Positions 12,628 to 26,124 are shown, counted from the first letter of the stretch. The stretch: 64,000 nt of DNA from Toxonevra muliebris (GCA_963691655.1 OY829326.1:12946878-13010877); one strand, 5' to 3'. Made by a program: numbers and translations. Notes: a model not told the origin generated them from the sequence alone.

Positions 12628-13800
12628 TTTTTATAATAAGTAAGCCTAAAATTAAAATCACAGCTCTCAAAGAGAGGATTTAAGATACTGCGGATCGCGA
12701 ATTTCATTTCATACCAAAAAGTCTAATACCGAAAATCCCAAGCTGACTTAGAAAGAACTAAAAAGAAAAGATTCTCCTTCCTCAAACAATTATTAAAAAT
12801 TTTAAATTTCAACTATTTCAATAACATGTTTATAATCATGATGTTAACATTCCTTGTGTTTTATGTCAAAGTGTATTTTGTTTTTTGTTTTTTTTCTACT
12901 GATATTTATATGATTTGTACATATACATCTTTAATTACAACTCGGAAAGCTCTGCTTATTATTAGATTATAAATTATAAACAATTTCAAATAAACTAAAA
13001 TTACTAAATATTTCGTAATATTTAAGTTACCATTATAAAAATGTATTGTAAATCTCATTTTCTGTAGCTTTTAAGCTTTTTAAGAATTAAATTGTTAAAA
13101 ATAAATAAATATATATATGCTAAAATATAAAAAAAGAAAAAAAAAAAATGGAAAGTGTCTTAGCCTCAAGAATGTTAATAAATTTCATCGTTCTCTAGTT
13201 AAATCTGCTTGTACACATATAACTATTTACTAACTCACGCTGATTACATGATTTAAATCGTTAGCATTAATATTTTTATTCATTTTTCACATGATTACAT
13301 TAATTTGTTACAAATGAGTTATTAAACTATTTTTAGGTTTTTTTTTCGTATGTAACTATTTTAATTTTTATCAATTGTGGATTAATAAACAAAAAAAAAA
13401 AAAAAATTTATTGTATAACAATAAAACAATTAAAAAATTGTAACAATTTGCAAAATAAATTAATAAATGACAGTTAAACAAACGGGAAAAAACAAAAACA
13501 GATTAATTAAAAATTGCGTAAATATATATTTAAATGTACCTAGCGTAATTTAAAAAATAAGGTAAAAATTTATATATATTAAAAAACAAGAAATATTTAT
13601 ATATCTATTAAAAAATATATACATAGATGTAAACACAAACACACACAAACATAAATGCATATGAGTATATATTTGTGCAGTGTTTATTCTGCACTGTGAA
13701 ACGATGCGAACATATATTAAATAATAACAAAACAGAAACAAAAATATTAAATATTGTATAAAAATAAATAATTTGTCTTTCTATTTTGGTCAGATATTGT

Positions 13801-16800
13801 GGAAGGAGTCGAAATCATGAAAATCTTTGTTGCAGATTTCCATTCAGGATTATTTATTGAAAAAATTAATTTTTTTTTTTTTTTTTGTGAACAGGTACCA
13901 TATTTTGTAAGTAGTTACTATTACATTTCGAGAATATTATCTGTAAATATGAAGTTGATACGACAAAAACTTTTAAGGTAATAATGTACTTTTGTAGGTA
14001 GAAATTTGTGAGGAATAGTTATATTTTATTTCAGTAAGAACCAATGTTTTTTTCATAAGCAATTTGAGTTTGAATTCTAACTAAACTTCAATCATTTTGC
14101 CACAAATAACTATTTTTTAAAACCCAGCGGAATCGCTATAACTATAAAATGGCGAATATTTCTGTGTTCATTTTATGGCATAACTTGTTGAAATATATGT
14201 TAAACAAAACATTTATGGTTTCAGAAAAAAGTAATCTCAGCTCGAAGACTGAGATGGTCATCCGCAATGCTTCGTAAATGTTAGATACCCAAATTTAAAC
14301 TTTTTTTCAGATTTTCTATGCCATTCGCAAAACACCGAGCGTTCTGTTTATGTTGTGAGTGAATCTTCCGTCTTGGTCAGCGATGAATATCGCGTTACAC
14401 CCAACGCGAATCAGCCATGATTTAATTTAGCTAATAAAATGTTCAATAATTTTTCGAGACATAGCTCAAACTGTAGGTATAGTCAAACAGAAAAAAACTG
14501 TATACTCAGAATTTAAGTTGACCCTCAAAATCTAGACGTAGGGCTGAAACTCCCATTTTTGATAGGTTAAAGCATATACTTGCTCGTAACTTTATTTTTA
14601 TTTATCCGATGAATAAGTTTTTATATGCCATTTAAAAGAGGACATTTAGCTGCTTAAGTATATCGATATATAAATTGGTAAATTTAAAATTTTAAACGAC
14701 TGTTTTGTTAATTAGCGTATATATATAAAAGTATATGAAAATAAACTAAAATTAATTCTGTTTCCAACAAGCTAAAAATTTTCAAAATTCTACGAACAAA
14801 GAATGAATCTGTATTGTTAATCAAAATGGCTTTTTGTACAGCTCTTTGCACCATAATCATGCTTGGCATAATAGGATAATTTATGTGGCTACTATAGAAC
14901 AAAATTTGTCAGTATAATAGGAGGAGTAGCTAGACGATTTTCCACAAGATTCCGATAAAAAACTTAATGGTTGCAGGTTTTCAATAAATAAATGCCTGAG
15001 GCACATGCTTAAGATATGGTGGCCAAAGAAAATTCTTTATACAGATCTATGGACGATCTGTAGGCAGAAAGTACTAGAAAAGAATCCGCAGGCCAGCAGA
15101 AAATGAGCAAGGTCTTTGTGTATTTGGAAAATCACGCAAAAAAGAAGTTCAAATCACGAGAAAGTATTTCAAGGGAATTAAAGCTATCGTAGAGAAAACG
15201 AGAGAACATGAGAATAAGTTTTATTATTATTAACCACACCGGTTGCAACAGCCGCTTTAATATGGTACACGTTGGGTACATCCGCTTACCCAATAATACT
15301 TATGCCTCTAGGCAATGGCAATCGGAAGACATCATTGCACATCCCCAGAGAATTTTAACAGATTGTAAACCGATGCTATCTGACACCGACGACAATGTAG
15401 TAGTGCTATATTCTAACCAACCAATAGTTTCTGGTGATCTTTAGATATTCTGGGGTATTTTGTCTATTCAGCTCGATGTCCAATGCGACAACTAAGGAAT
15501 GCTTTTTACCATCATGTTGCCATCTGGTACAGAGGTCTTTATGAACTGGACTTTTCTTCAGGGTTGTTCGTCTTGGGGAACAGTACAGGTCGATGCACAG
15601 TGCTCTGAAATGAAAAGAAGCTGACCAAAACATGAACATGATATGGAATTTTCACTAAACTTAGTATAAAAGGGGTTTCAAGGTCACTGATTATCAGACT
15701 GGGGGTAGTTAACTAAATAATCAGTTAACTATGCATTCAACTACAATTGAAAAAAAACAACAATATAAGTGTATAGAACGGTAGTGGTAGTTTCTTTCAA
15801 TATCTCTATTCAGTGAAGATATTTGGAGTCAAATCCGTAATTCTGGGTTATGATTTCAAATATTACTAGCTTATATAGGATATTGAAAGATTAAGAACTA
15901 TCACTAAGATCACTGATGAGGAATTGTGGCGGATTCCGAAACGGCCGTCTGATTTGCACGTATCTATATACATTGTTGTTGTGATGACTACATTTGTTCA
16001 TTAACCTGTTTATATATAACTTCAATTGAAATAGTTGAAATGTAGTTGAGATTTTTTCAACTACAACTAAAATAATTAAAATATAGTTGAAAATTTTTCA
16101 ACTATTATTTAGTTATAGTTGAATTTAAATTTGAGTTTTTGAAACACAAAATGGCGGTACACTTTACAAAAAATAAAAACACCTGATTTTCATGAAAGTC
16201 AGTATCAATAAGTTTGTGGAGTCGCTGACTGCGAATTAAAATTTCAATCCTTGAAAATAAAAAAAAAAATTATACAAAGGTCATAAAATGTAAAATTTTA
16301 GCCACCATTTTAAGACAGCCATTTTGATATCACATTCGTAATTAGAATCATAGAATATGTAATAAACATGTAAATTAACATAAAATATCAGAAAAGGGCA
16401 AGAAAGATATTTAGATATACTCCTTTTTGGCAATTAATTTTGTTAAAAAATATATGTTTCTTTTTTAAATACTACAATTAGAATTTAATTCGCAAAAAAT
16501 TTAAATACATTTCATTTAATCGAAATCTCATTATATCGAAAACATCTGTAATTCGTAAAAAATTGCTGGTCCCTCTGCGATTACGAATTATCGGAATTCT
16601 ACTGTATTTGAAAAATTTTCGGTTTATTTTTTAACGCCGAAATATGCTTTTGGTAAAATTTCAAATACAATATTTTCATACAAAAAGTGGTCATATTTAT
16701 ATTACACACCTGAAAAAGTAAGTTTTGTCCGGCTTTTTTGTATTTCCGATCACTTTGGGTTGGTTCTGCCCTTCCGCAGATAACTTCTATGTGAATGGGT

Positions 16801-17477
16801 GTGGATAGTGTCTGGTTCAGATCTACAGCTACCGTAATCACATTTTTTTTGGACCTTCACACTGTGCTCTATGTTTCTGTATTTGTTGTTTTTACTTCCT
16901 TGGGTTAAATTGCATTGAATTTGTTTTTCTTTTTTCGTTTGCCTAAAAGTATGCAATACACTAACATTTATTTATGAATTATTTTCTTATTTGCTGGCAA
17001 AAAACTCGTGACTGTTTGAAATGATTTCCAAAGCGAAACCTGTTCAAAAACAACCCTTCTCAATTTACTAGTTAGCTAGTGCATTACATAAAACAGAGTT
17101 AAGTACAAACCAAAAAATATTATAGAATATTGTTGTAACAGTGTTTTGTTGGGCTTTGCAACGATATTGAAGGTATGCTACATTTAGCTAACCATAGCAA
17201 GAAAAACAATTTATAGATAAAATGTTTAGATAAATTTATAAATAAAGAGAAACACTGTAATTAAGTTGAATATACATATGTACATTAAATGGAGAATATA
17301 TATAATTGTAGATATATAAATACGAGGAAAAGATATTGAACTGAGAGTAAGGGAAAATTTAGAAATATTGATAATAATTCTTATGTAGTCACTTATAGTA
17401 CGAAAATGAATGCAATTACGTTATTTGAAAAACGAATAACAGGACAGGATGTCAATGTCTACAAATTAAAAGTCTGA
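13801..17477. other. intergenic, AT-rich, no gene seen
   Basis: No convincing coding region. A less AT-rich patch at about 15230-15640 has short open frames on both strands but nothing I recognise; it may be an old transposon piece. At 15690-16130 there are many CAACTA/TAGTTG words in both orientations, suggesting a decayed palindromic repeat. At about 16500-16606 (minus strand) CAGTAGAATTCCGATAATTC resembles a pogo-type terminal repeat. Confidence 0.5.
16500..16606 (-). mobile_element. pogo-like terminal fragment (tentative)
   Basis: Read on the minus strand it begins TACAGTAGAATTCCGATAAT, followed by TTCGTAATCGCAGAGGGACC. The CAGTA-TAATTCG pattern recalls pogo/Tigger-type terminal repeats and resembles the fragment at 23957-24110, which reads CAGTATAATCGCAATAATTC. 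No transposase is nearby and the second end was not found. Confidence 0.35.
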
Positions 17478-17479
17478 TA

Positions 17480-18753
17480 AGGAGTGAGATTGAAAAAATC
17501 TTAACACACGTTTTACCTAATAATTTTTTTTTGGTGTAAAATTAAAAAATTTCTTTGATTTAGTTGTCTTTGAAAAATATGTCAGTTGTTATATTTAATG
17601 ACAAACATGTTGATTTATTGTGAGTTTGATCAAAATGAGTGAAGAAAAAGAAGTACGTCTTAAAATTATTAAAAATTTTCAAAGAAATCCAAATTGGTCC
17701 TACAAAAAATTGGCGAAAGAATTGAAGGTCTGGCGTCAAACTGTTTCCAATGTTATTAAACAGTTTCAGGAGAATTTTATCATCGATAGGAAACCTGGTT
17801 CGGGAAGAAAACAAGGACCAAATGATATTAGGAAAGCCAAGAAAATAGAAAGCATATTGAAAAGATCTCCAAACACATCTGGTAGAAGAGCTGCCCGGTT
17901 AGCCCAGTGCTCTGACTATTTGGTGCGAAAAGTTAAAGCCAATGCAGGTTTGAAAACATACAAAGTCAAAAAAGTTCCAGACAGGAATGCTGCAAAAAAT
18001 TTAGACGCCAAAAGTAGGGCTCGGAAATTAAAATTTCATACAAAAATATTCATGTTGTATAATGGACGACGAAACGTATGTACTGACAGATTTTACACAG
18101 CTTCCGGGTCAAAATTTGTATGTTGCTGATGCCCGAGGAAATGTCGAAGAGCAATTTAGAATCCAAAAGCAGACAAAATTTCCTAAAAAATTCCTAGCAT
18201 GGCAAGCTATATGCAGTTGCGGCAAACGAAGCAAGTCATTTGTTACAGTGGGCTCTATAAATACCGAAATATACATCAAAGAATGTTTGGAAAAAGACTT
18301 CTTTCTTTCATAAGAGAGCACAATGTGTCCACATATTTTTGGCCCGATTTGGCATCATTTCACTACGGCAAGAAAGCTCTGGAGTGGTACCAAAGTAATA
18401 ATATAGTTTTTGTACCAAGAGAGGCCAATCCTCCAAATTGTCCGGAGCTAAGACCAGTGGAGAGATATTGAGCTCTTGTGAAAAGAAAATGTGTCCCAAA
18501 ATATCGAAGATTTTAAAAGAAGATGGGCAAACTGCTCCAAAAATGTGTCTGAAACAACTATCAAATCTCTAATGGAAGGCTTACCAAAAAAGGTCCACGA
18601 GTTCATAAATAGTGGTTAGAACTATAAAAGTTATATTTTTCTGTAATTTGTAAAATATTATCAATGAAATAAAAAAAAAATCAAAACTCTAAGATCAACC
18701 GTTTAAAAATTATTGAATTTTATATATATTAAGATTTTTTCGATCTCACTACT
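17480..18753 (+). mobile_element. DD37E Tc1/mariner-type transposon, copy 1 (1,274 bp)
   Basis: Terminal inverted repeats of about 25 bp: AGGAGTGAGATTGAAAAAAT at the left, and AGTAGTGAGATCGAAAAAAT read inward from the right, both followed by CTTAA. The element is flanked by TA on both sides (17478-17479 and 18754-18755), the target duplication of the IS630-Tc1-mariner superfamily. It contains one broken transposase gene. A second copy of the same family is at 43086-44278. Confidence 0.9.
17635..18619 (+). pseudogene. DD37E transposase, frameshifted (copy 1)
   Basis: The family cuts and pastes DNA at TA sites. Start chosen at ATG 17635 (MSEEKEVRLKIIKNF), which copy 2 shares at 43241. The N-terminus has two helix-turn-helix-like parts (SYKKLAKELKVWRQTVSNVI, then a GRPR-like basic GSGRK). 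Catalytic residues: Asp in MDDETY (18065-18070), Asp in WPDLAS (18346-18348) and Glu in RPVER (18460-18462). The spacing between the last two is 37 residues, hence DD37E. Breaks relative to copy 2: a frameshift near 18030, a one-base loss near 18292-18297, TGA in place of the Trp codon at 18469, and a short deletion after it. The C-terminal part then continues in frame to TAG at 18617-18619. It cannot make a functional enzyme. Confidence 0.88.
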
Positions 18754-18803
18754 TAGAACTCTGCAGAATATATCTTAAGAAAATAAAACTTCATTTAACT
18801 ACG

Positions 18804-19106
18804 CTGACGACCTCGATAGTATAGTGAATAGTGCACTAGACTTTCATCCAGAAGGTTGCGGGTACGATTCCCGTCTTGGTTGGTTAATTCTCATAAACTT
18901 CTTATATTCACTATCAATATGAAGTGGATGAGAATTAAAAGAACGTGTGCAAGTACACAGCTTGTGTGGTAATGGCAAAACCACTGAGCTGATAAAAAAT
19001 TTCAACACAGCGTTAAACTGTAGGTCATACCATCGCCACTGTGGTCTAGAGGCAGAGTACCAGACTCTTGTCTCTGGAGACCCGAGTTCGATTCTCGCCT
19101 TGGGTA
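18804..19106 (+). repeat. SINE-like repeat with two tRNA-like modules, copy 1
   Basis: Two tRNA-like modules about 160 nt apart. The first (about 18808-18882) has GTATAGTGAATAGTGCACTA as A-box region, an anticodon-loop-like CTTTCAT as in tRNA-Glu, and B box GGTACGATTCC. The second (about 19037-19106) has GTGGTCTAGAGGCAGAGTA and B box GAGTTCGATTCTC. The spacer contains CAAGTACACAGCTTG and GCGTTAAACTGTAGGTC. The same order and spacer recur at 29965-30245. Neither module folds into a clean tRNA. Confidence 0.7.
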
Positions 19107-22100
19107 TGTTTTTTATCTATCTTTCTTTCTCTCCTCCCTTCTTTCTTTCTTGGGGCTTTGGTATAACTTTCGTTTAACTCAAACAATTTTCATAGCATCA
19201 ATATTCAAAATCAGCTTGCAGGAACACCATTAAATTTCTGAACTCCCCAATAATAATTCTAATTGAATATATGCATGCTATTTACAGAGCTTGAGCTATT
19301 AATGCTTTGATAATTAATTTGTATGATTGCATGTATCTATAAATGAAGGATAATACGGAAATGATTAAATTATTAGACATGATTTGATATCATGTCGAAT
19401 GTAATCTAGGAGTACCTTAAATAATTGAATGAAGCGTAGAAAGGAATAATGTACCCTTTTCCGATTTTTGTGGCCTTTATGATATTTTAAGAAATACAAA
19501 AATAAAAAATTTTGAAGTCGTCAATTTATAAAGACTGGAATAGACTAGGAGGATAATGAGTTATTGGAATAATAAAGAGAAGAAGTTCATAAAGTATAAA
19601 AAGTGTCAAATTTATGTGATTTTTGTTAGATTCTAGTGTTGAAAAGACCAATAATCGTTTGCGTCAGTTAGTCTCTGCCCTTTGTGTATAAAAATGCTGT
19701 GTACCTTTTCTTAGTATGTTCTAAGTATTATACTTAAAATAGAGAATGAGGTTTTATTTGGCCAAAAGTAGTCCACAGAAAAATTACCCCATATAAGTCG
19801 AATTTTAGAAGGAAAAGTTATTCTTAGAGCTGAAAAATTTTGTGAATCATAATGAAATAAAGTGAGGTTCATTTGTAGAGGGATATTACAACGACTTTTT
19901 TTGGTGATGCAGCTTAATGTAGCTACATATGAATATTCGTACGCCAAAACGCACAAAATATATTAAAAATAATATTTTACAAAATACGATGTGCTAGAGA
20001 AAATCGGAAAATGCCATTGAGCTCAGCGTATTTGAGTTATGTAGAAAAATATATCACGCCCCTTTTAGGCACAATCGGGCTCAAAAATGTACCATTTTCA
20101 CATAATTTAGGCAAATTTAAAAATTTCAAATACCAACACTGATTCACTAGCCTTTAGAGCCAGAGTAAATAGTAAAGAAAAATTAACTTGAAATACAGAA
20201 GGATATAATGTCCCTGGGACTCGATTGCTTTAGTAGGTTTTAGAATTCACTCAAAACCCTAAAAAATAATTTAAAAAAGGTAAAAACTATTGCATGCTAT
20301 TCAAAAGTAGAACATGTTATTTTCTCTACAAAATGTACTAATAATTTTAGATTTTTTTAGAAAAGTAAGTGGAAGAGAAACCTGGAAATCAATAAGTATA
20401 ATAGAATGTTATTAGGTTCAGCAAGTCAACAGTTATTTGAATGTCGGTATGTCAATAAAACTAATTAAGAATTACATACATGCAAACTACAATCCACTTG
20501 TTGTAGGGTGAAAATTTTTTCCCTCCCTCTCTATCCTCATGCATATTCAATGAAGGATTCTGAAGCAGACGTGATCAATTCTATTTATTGATTTCAAAAT
20601 AAAAATAAATTGAGCCAAGTTCAACATCTGTTAGCGGCGAGCGTGTGTACGTACAGATGGCTAACTACAATCACTGTCTGCGAATCTTTTCCATTACCGT
20701 TTTTTTTTAATTGTAAATGTCGTGAGATTTGATTGTTTCCAGAACAACACGATTTTCTGACTATTTCCATTTTACATTTAGTTTTAAAAATAGAACTTTT
20801 ATTTTATAACTAAAATAGATAGAGATACAAAAAAACTATGTACTTATAAATATTACTGAATGTGCTGTAATGAAACGAAAGACTTAAGCTGCAAACTTCC
20901 TTCAATGTGTTCGTCATAGACAGCTAGATCGAGTGGAATACATACTAAATGAATGCTCAGTGAATACTTATTTCACTATTATTATTTTATGCATGGAAAC
21001 AAACAAATGTATTGAAAAGCTGCTCTAAGTTTCACGCTTGTTATTGTAGTTTAATGAATTTAAATTTTATGCACAATTGAAATTTAATGAAAGGGTTGGC
21101 AAATAAAGTTGTTTCAATGTACAAAGTATTGGTTTGCATGTAGTAAGTACATACGTAACTGAATTTATTTAGCATGCAATTATTCGCCAATAAATTCAAT
21201 TCAATTTCATTTTATTTTTGTGTTGAAATTTTATATTTTTAACAATGAAAAAATTCTTCTAAATATTTAAATTATTATTATTACTTAATTTGTGACTTTT
21301 GCACACTTTAGTTACTATGATTCGTTTCTTTAATTATTTTCTGCTATATAATTATTTTAAGAAAATTTCCTAAGATTCTTTTTTTTTTTTTTTTTGTTAG
21401 AATACATAAAATTAGATCATTTATTTAGCTATAAATCATTTTAAATTTTTAGTTCATAACAAATGCAATCAATGGTGTCTCAAAAATAAAAGGACCCCCT
21501 GCTCTATGATATATAATTAAAAATCAATTAAGTTGTTAAACAAATCGTAAGCGTAATACGCGTTTCGAATTATTTGTGCCAATTCTTATGGCGGTAACAA
21601 AAAATAATAATAATAATAATTGAAGTAATTAAAAAACTGCTATTGTGCTTAAAAGTATAATTTCTTTTGTGTTTAAGGAAGTTTCCAGGCGATGAGTCCG
21701 GTTTGATATGGGATTTCCTATGAAATCATAAACAATTTAAAAAACCATTTTTGGCGTGTGTTAAGACGGATCTTTATGGTTTATACATTGAATAATTCTT
21801 ATTATTATTTTTTTTTTTTTTTTTTTGAAGGTTATAAAAAATCTAGTATAATTTTTATGGAATTGAATTCGACATCAACAAAAAGAAAACTTCTCCAAAT
21901 TATAAAACTATAGAACACGGATCCGGGAGTTTAGAAGATATAAACAAAACGCTCAGGATCCTACAAGTACAAGTAGATGGATGATTGAGATATTTTACTT
22001 GTAGATATTTCAAGAGTTACCCGAAATAATTGTGTACGGCATCAGAACCACATACCTATAAACAAACGGAAATGTTTGGCAGCGGTAATTTCAGCTGAAG

Positions 22101-23466
22101 GCCAAAGTAAATTTGTCAGCCAGAAATAATTTATGGATTTAAGAATGTGAAACAATTTTTTTTTTGCATGGTTCGGGAACTCTGATCACTTAAAATTTAA
22201 AATGTATTGTAAAGCCTCAATTTTTGTTTTACCTAATGGACTCAAACAACTTCCATAATTAGGGGTGTGGAATAAAATGAAAAAGGAGCAATAGCTCCAA
22301 AAAGAGTATTCCGATGTAAGCATTTCGATCAGAACTTTATCTTCTTATACATTTTTATCGTTTCCTGAGATGTAAAGTTTCGTAATAGAAGGAAAATGTT
22401 GCTCCTCGCAAATTACATGTAAATAGAAAATTATGAATAAAATATTATGGCATATATGCCTTAAGAATTGCATACAACATTGTATGCAACAGTATAAATT
22501 TGGGTTAAATATAATTTATTCGAGGTTTTATTTCAGGAAAATTGCAACAACTGTAAAGGGATTTACGTATCATAACAGGATTTGACTAATCATAGTCGGA
22601 GGCGTACCGAAGAATACTTTTCCTTATTTCATTCAGTCGGCTAATTAGATGGCTTTAGTTGAGATTTTCGATTTCTACATTTTTGATGAGAATAAATTTA
22701 TTTAAAACTAGAATAAGCCTGATCAAGTAATTTTTATTTGCATCGTTGAGATAAAAAACTAGTTTTTGTTATATTTTTAAAATGTACAAAAAATTTTCGT
22801 TTGCTTCAACTTTTATTCCATATTTACCTTTGGATTAGAGAATTCCACTTCGCCATGTGCTGCTCTCTTGGTGGGATTATTGGGGGTTGTGCACAGAATA
22901 CACGTGTTCAGATAATTGCTTTTTCGATTTGTTCTAACTTATTTTTTTTTTGCGCAGATAAAGAATATATCAAAAAATGGAAACTTTGTAGTGGAATTAG
23001 TTAGTGAGGTGCTTCTCAAAAACTCTTCAGAATGTAACAATTTGAAGAATAGCTTTCAAACTTAGAAATTCAAAACTTAATCCAAAACATTACCAAACAG
23101 TTAAGTTCATTCTGACTTCTCCTGTTACATCAGCTTCAAGTCAACGTGATCGGTCAGTAAATTGAAATGAAATTTTAATCATTTGCGAACCACGATGGGA
23201 GATGATCATGTCGATAATTTAATGCTAATGTTTCCATATTTAGTAATAACTTTTAATTATAACATGGATTTGTGAAAACATATGCGCAAATAAAATATTG
23301 TATAAATATTTACTTTTTTTAAAAATGTGAACTCGGTACGCCCCTGATCATAGTCGTTGATTACCCTTGAGTGTGACAAAAACTCTCTATTTTTGTAGAT
23401 AAGATAAGAATAAGAATATTTAAAAAAATTATGATTTTCTGGTACCAATTGACACCGATATATACA
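19107..23466. other. intergenic, AT-rich, no gene seen
   Basis: A short CT-rich run (CTTT/CTCC) at about 19115-19150 follows the SINE-like repeat. Poly-T runs at 21380-21397 and 21808-21826. Otherwise unremarkable AT-rich DNA; short open frames have no recognisable domains. Confidence 0.5.
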
Positions 23467-24526
23467 TTAGCTTGCCTACGAGATATATGAAATGTGCAAA
23501 GTTCGATTTTTTCCTGCTCCTAGTAGATTTTCTGAAAGATTATAAGAGAAAAATAAGATTTAGATAAAAATATAGAGGTCTCTAGTGGAAAATAGCCAGT
23601 CGGTTTTGATTCAAAGGCTTAAAAACGGGCTTTAATCGTTGATATCTTCTAAAATATTTAATTTTGAGTAATTGTTCCAAAGACAATTTTTTTTTAAAAA
23701 TAACTAGGGAAATATTTTGTTTTTAGAAAGTTTTGATCTACGAGTGAAATTTAACCATGTTTTGATCGAAAAGCTGAAAAATTTCCATGAAAAATAATTT
23801 TTAAACGAATTTTATTCAATTTTTAGAGGTGGTATTTTCTGTTTAAAACTTTCATAAAAGTTTTTTAAACAAGTTTATTTTTAAGAAAAAAAATTGATTT
23901 TTTGATTTTTTTCAATTTAGAGTTTATTTACAGGTAGGCGAATCTTTATACAGTATAATCGCAATAATTCGTACCCCGGTAATTCAAAAATCTCAATAAT
24001 TTGTAACAAACTGTTGAAAAAAATCGCTTTAATTCGCAAAATTTCCATACATTTTGGTCCCTATATTGTCGCTATATCGTATTTTTTTTAGTACAAGGTC
24101 TGTTTAACCTCTTATAAATCGTTATTGATTACACAGTGCAACAAAAACTTTATGCGCAAGATTTTCAAATGAAAAAAAAAAAGAATTTTTCCCATGGAAA
24201 TTTTGTACAAAGTTGACAGCTTTTCGATCAAAACATGTTTAAATTTCAGTCGTAGATCAAAACGTTCTAAGAACGAAATGCTGCCCTAGGTATCCTTAAA
24301 AAACCGTTTGAAACCGTTACTCAAAATTAAATATTTAAGAAGTTATAAACGATTAAAGCTAATTACCTTTTTAAAGCCCGTTTTTAAGCCTTTGAATCAA
24401 AACCGACTGGCTATTTTCCACTAGAGACCTCTATATTTTTTCCTAAATCTTATTTTTCTCATAAAATCTTTCAGAAAATCCACTAGGAGCAGGAAAAAAC
24501 GAACTTTGCACAGATGGGCAATCTAA
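23467..24526. mobile_element. foldback element with about 340-bp imperfect inverted arms
   Basis: Left arm from TTAGCTTGCC (23467) to about 23800 and right arm from about 24184 to GGCAATCTAA (24526) are reverse complements with mismatches; both carry GTGCAAAGTTCG, CCTGCTCCTAGTRGATTTTC and CCAGTCGGTTTTGATTCAAA. TATACA flanks both sides (23461-23466, 24527-24532), a possible 6-bp target duplication, though such AT-rich words are weak evidence. The roughly 380-bp spacer holds the pogo-like fragment at 23957-24110. No coding capacity. A Tc1-type element starts only 26 bp downstream. Confidence 0.7.
23957..24110 (+). mobile_element. pogo-like terminal fragment inside a foldback element (tentative)
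   Basis: Begins TACAGTATAATCGCAATAAT, continues TTCGTACCCCGGTAATTC, and has a TTCGCAAAATTTCCATACAT segment before GGTCCCTATATTGTCGC. The start resembles pogo-type ends. No transposase is present and boundaries are uncertain. Confidence 0.35.
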
Positions 24527-24552
24527 TATACATACATAAATACTGGTACATA

Positions 24553-26122
24553 CACTTGTGGACATACAATTAAGTCATACACTTATGAGCAGAAGAATTT
24601 TAAGAAAAATAAAGTTTCTATTGAAAAGAAACAAAACCAACGGTAAAATAAATAAAAAACAGTTCAATATTTAAAATTATAAAAAAAATAAACAGTTATA
24701 ATGTCAAATATGTAAAAAATTTTCCAAATTATCGTATGTCTATGGTGTACTTTGTGGTCATATAATTAAGTCATATGCTAAACAAAAATATTTAAAAATA
24801 ATAAGTTTGATGATTTTTAATTTTGAACTGAAATTTTACCTTTGGTACTGTTAGTACTTTGTGGAAACCATTTTTGCTTGATAATTTCTGTACATCTCTT
24901 CGACTAGTACCAGATCATTGGACAGCAGTGATTTGATTCTATTCCTCCTGAATGATAGCCCATAAGGAAGCCTTATTTGAAGGTTTTTGCGCTGCCACGA
25001 CCCTTTTTAAAACACTTTATAGACTTTCTGTATGGTTTAAATATGAACTTTGGGCTGGTCACTAGAGAATTTTTACTTTGTTCTCATTTAACCAAGACTT
25101 AACGACCCGATATGTGTGTTTCGGGTCGTTATTATGCTGAAAGATCCAACCCAAAGATAAATTTTCACCGTATCCTCGGAGGGGATGATTTTTAAGGATG
25201 CGTTTGTACTTTTTTCCAGTAATTTTGCTATCGATTTAAGCAATTGGACTAACTCCAGATGAAATGAAACACCACCAAACCATTACAAAAGAGCCCCATG
25301 TTTTACAGTTTTTTTTAATTAAATTTTGGGTCCAGCTCAGTATTTAATGGATGCCTACGAGCCTTCCATCGATCTCAAACACATTTAATTTGGATTCATC
25401 GCTCCAAACAATCGTTTTCCAAAAATGCTGGTACTAGTGGAGACATCGTTTTTTTATTTGGACCGTTGGGTTTATGCCTGCTAATTCGTCCGAATATTTT
25501 GTTTTTCGTTTAATCGCTTGCGTATAGTTCTGGCTGATATATTAAAATTATAATCTAAGTCCATTTGTGATCTTAGTTTGATAAAAGTTAAAAAATCGTT
25601 CATTTTGCTGAGCCTAATCAAGTACCTATCTTCAGCTGAAGACGTTTTAAGTGGTTTTTTGTGTTGCAAATTGTGAAATGATTTGAATTTTTTGTAGTAT
25701 CTTATCTCATTGACCACTTTTCCACGTAAAAAAACTAGCTCTTCCACGACCTTTGCAATAATCCCAAGGTTCTGGAAAGTTTTGCAAATGAGCTCCCTCT
25801 TGGAGGGAGTGGAACTCTTTTTTTTGCCCATCACAACCAAAATCAACAATTGTTCAATTAAAATATGCAGAAATGTGTAAATGATCAATTTTATTGTTTT
25901 TTACGGAATTTAAGTGGACTTAGTCAATTTGATTACGAAAAAATATATAAAATGGCTTAATTATATGTTCACTTCTAATCTTACAGCTTTACACACAATT
26001 GCCAATTTTGCGCGTAAAATACGTCACTGTTTTGTTATTGCTCTTAATATTTTCTAAGGCTACTAATGGTACCGCTAAATGACTTAATGACCGCTAGTGA
26101 CTTAATTATGTGGCCACAAGTG
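24553..26122 (-). mobile_element. Tc1-type transposon, inactive (1,570 bp)
   Basis: Inverted ends of about 27 bp: left CACTTGTGGACATACAATTA, right (read inward) CACTTGTGGCCACATAATTA, both followed by AGTCA. TA flanks each side (24551-24552, 26123-26124). The single transposase gene lies on the minus strand and is broken. The ends contain an AATTAAGTCA word that is repeated internally near 24770 and 26080, possibly transposase-binding subrepeats. Confidence 0.88.
24851..25831 (-). pseudogene. Tc1-type transposase, broken
   Basis: Start at ATG 25831-25829 (MGKKKSSTPSKRELICKTFQ), with an N-terminal helix-turn-helix region reading on to RKRLNEKQNIRTN, where the first frame stops at 25481. Homology continues in other frames: VWSDESKLNVF (near 25390), which holds the first catalytic Asp; then FQHNNDPKHT (near 25125), where the usual Asp of the QDNDPKH motif reads Asn; then SLWAIIQEE (near 24950) at the catalytic Glu region, which has lost the normal NPIE pattern. 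It ends at a TAA at 24853-24851. The family inserts at TA dinucleotides. With frameshifts and at least two lost catalytic positions the copy is dead. Confidence 0.85.
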
Positions 26123-26124
26123 TA

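Larger units (their letters stand above)
11209..13800 (+). other. dikar 3' UTR and downstream flank, AT-rich
   Basis: No protein-coding signal. Starts with CAG/CAA/ACA repeats to about 11430, then falls to plain AT-rich DNA. AATAAA poly(A) signals occur at 11420, 11656 and several later points (for example near 11815 and 13095); the one actually used cannot be told. A tRNA-like remnant lies at 12558-12627. A-runs at 13138-13148 and 13391-13405 are low complexity. Confidence 0.5.

Noticed and set aside
15208..15639. Short open frames on both strands in a less AT-rich patch
   Set aside because: No recognisable motif; perhaps an old transposon piece, not called.
18808..19106. Two functional tRNA genes
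   Set aside because: Boxes A and B are present, but stems do not pair and the whole unit is duplicated at 30 kb, so it is a repeat.
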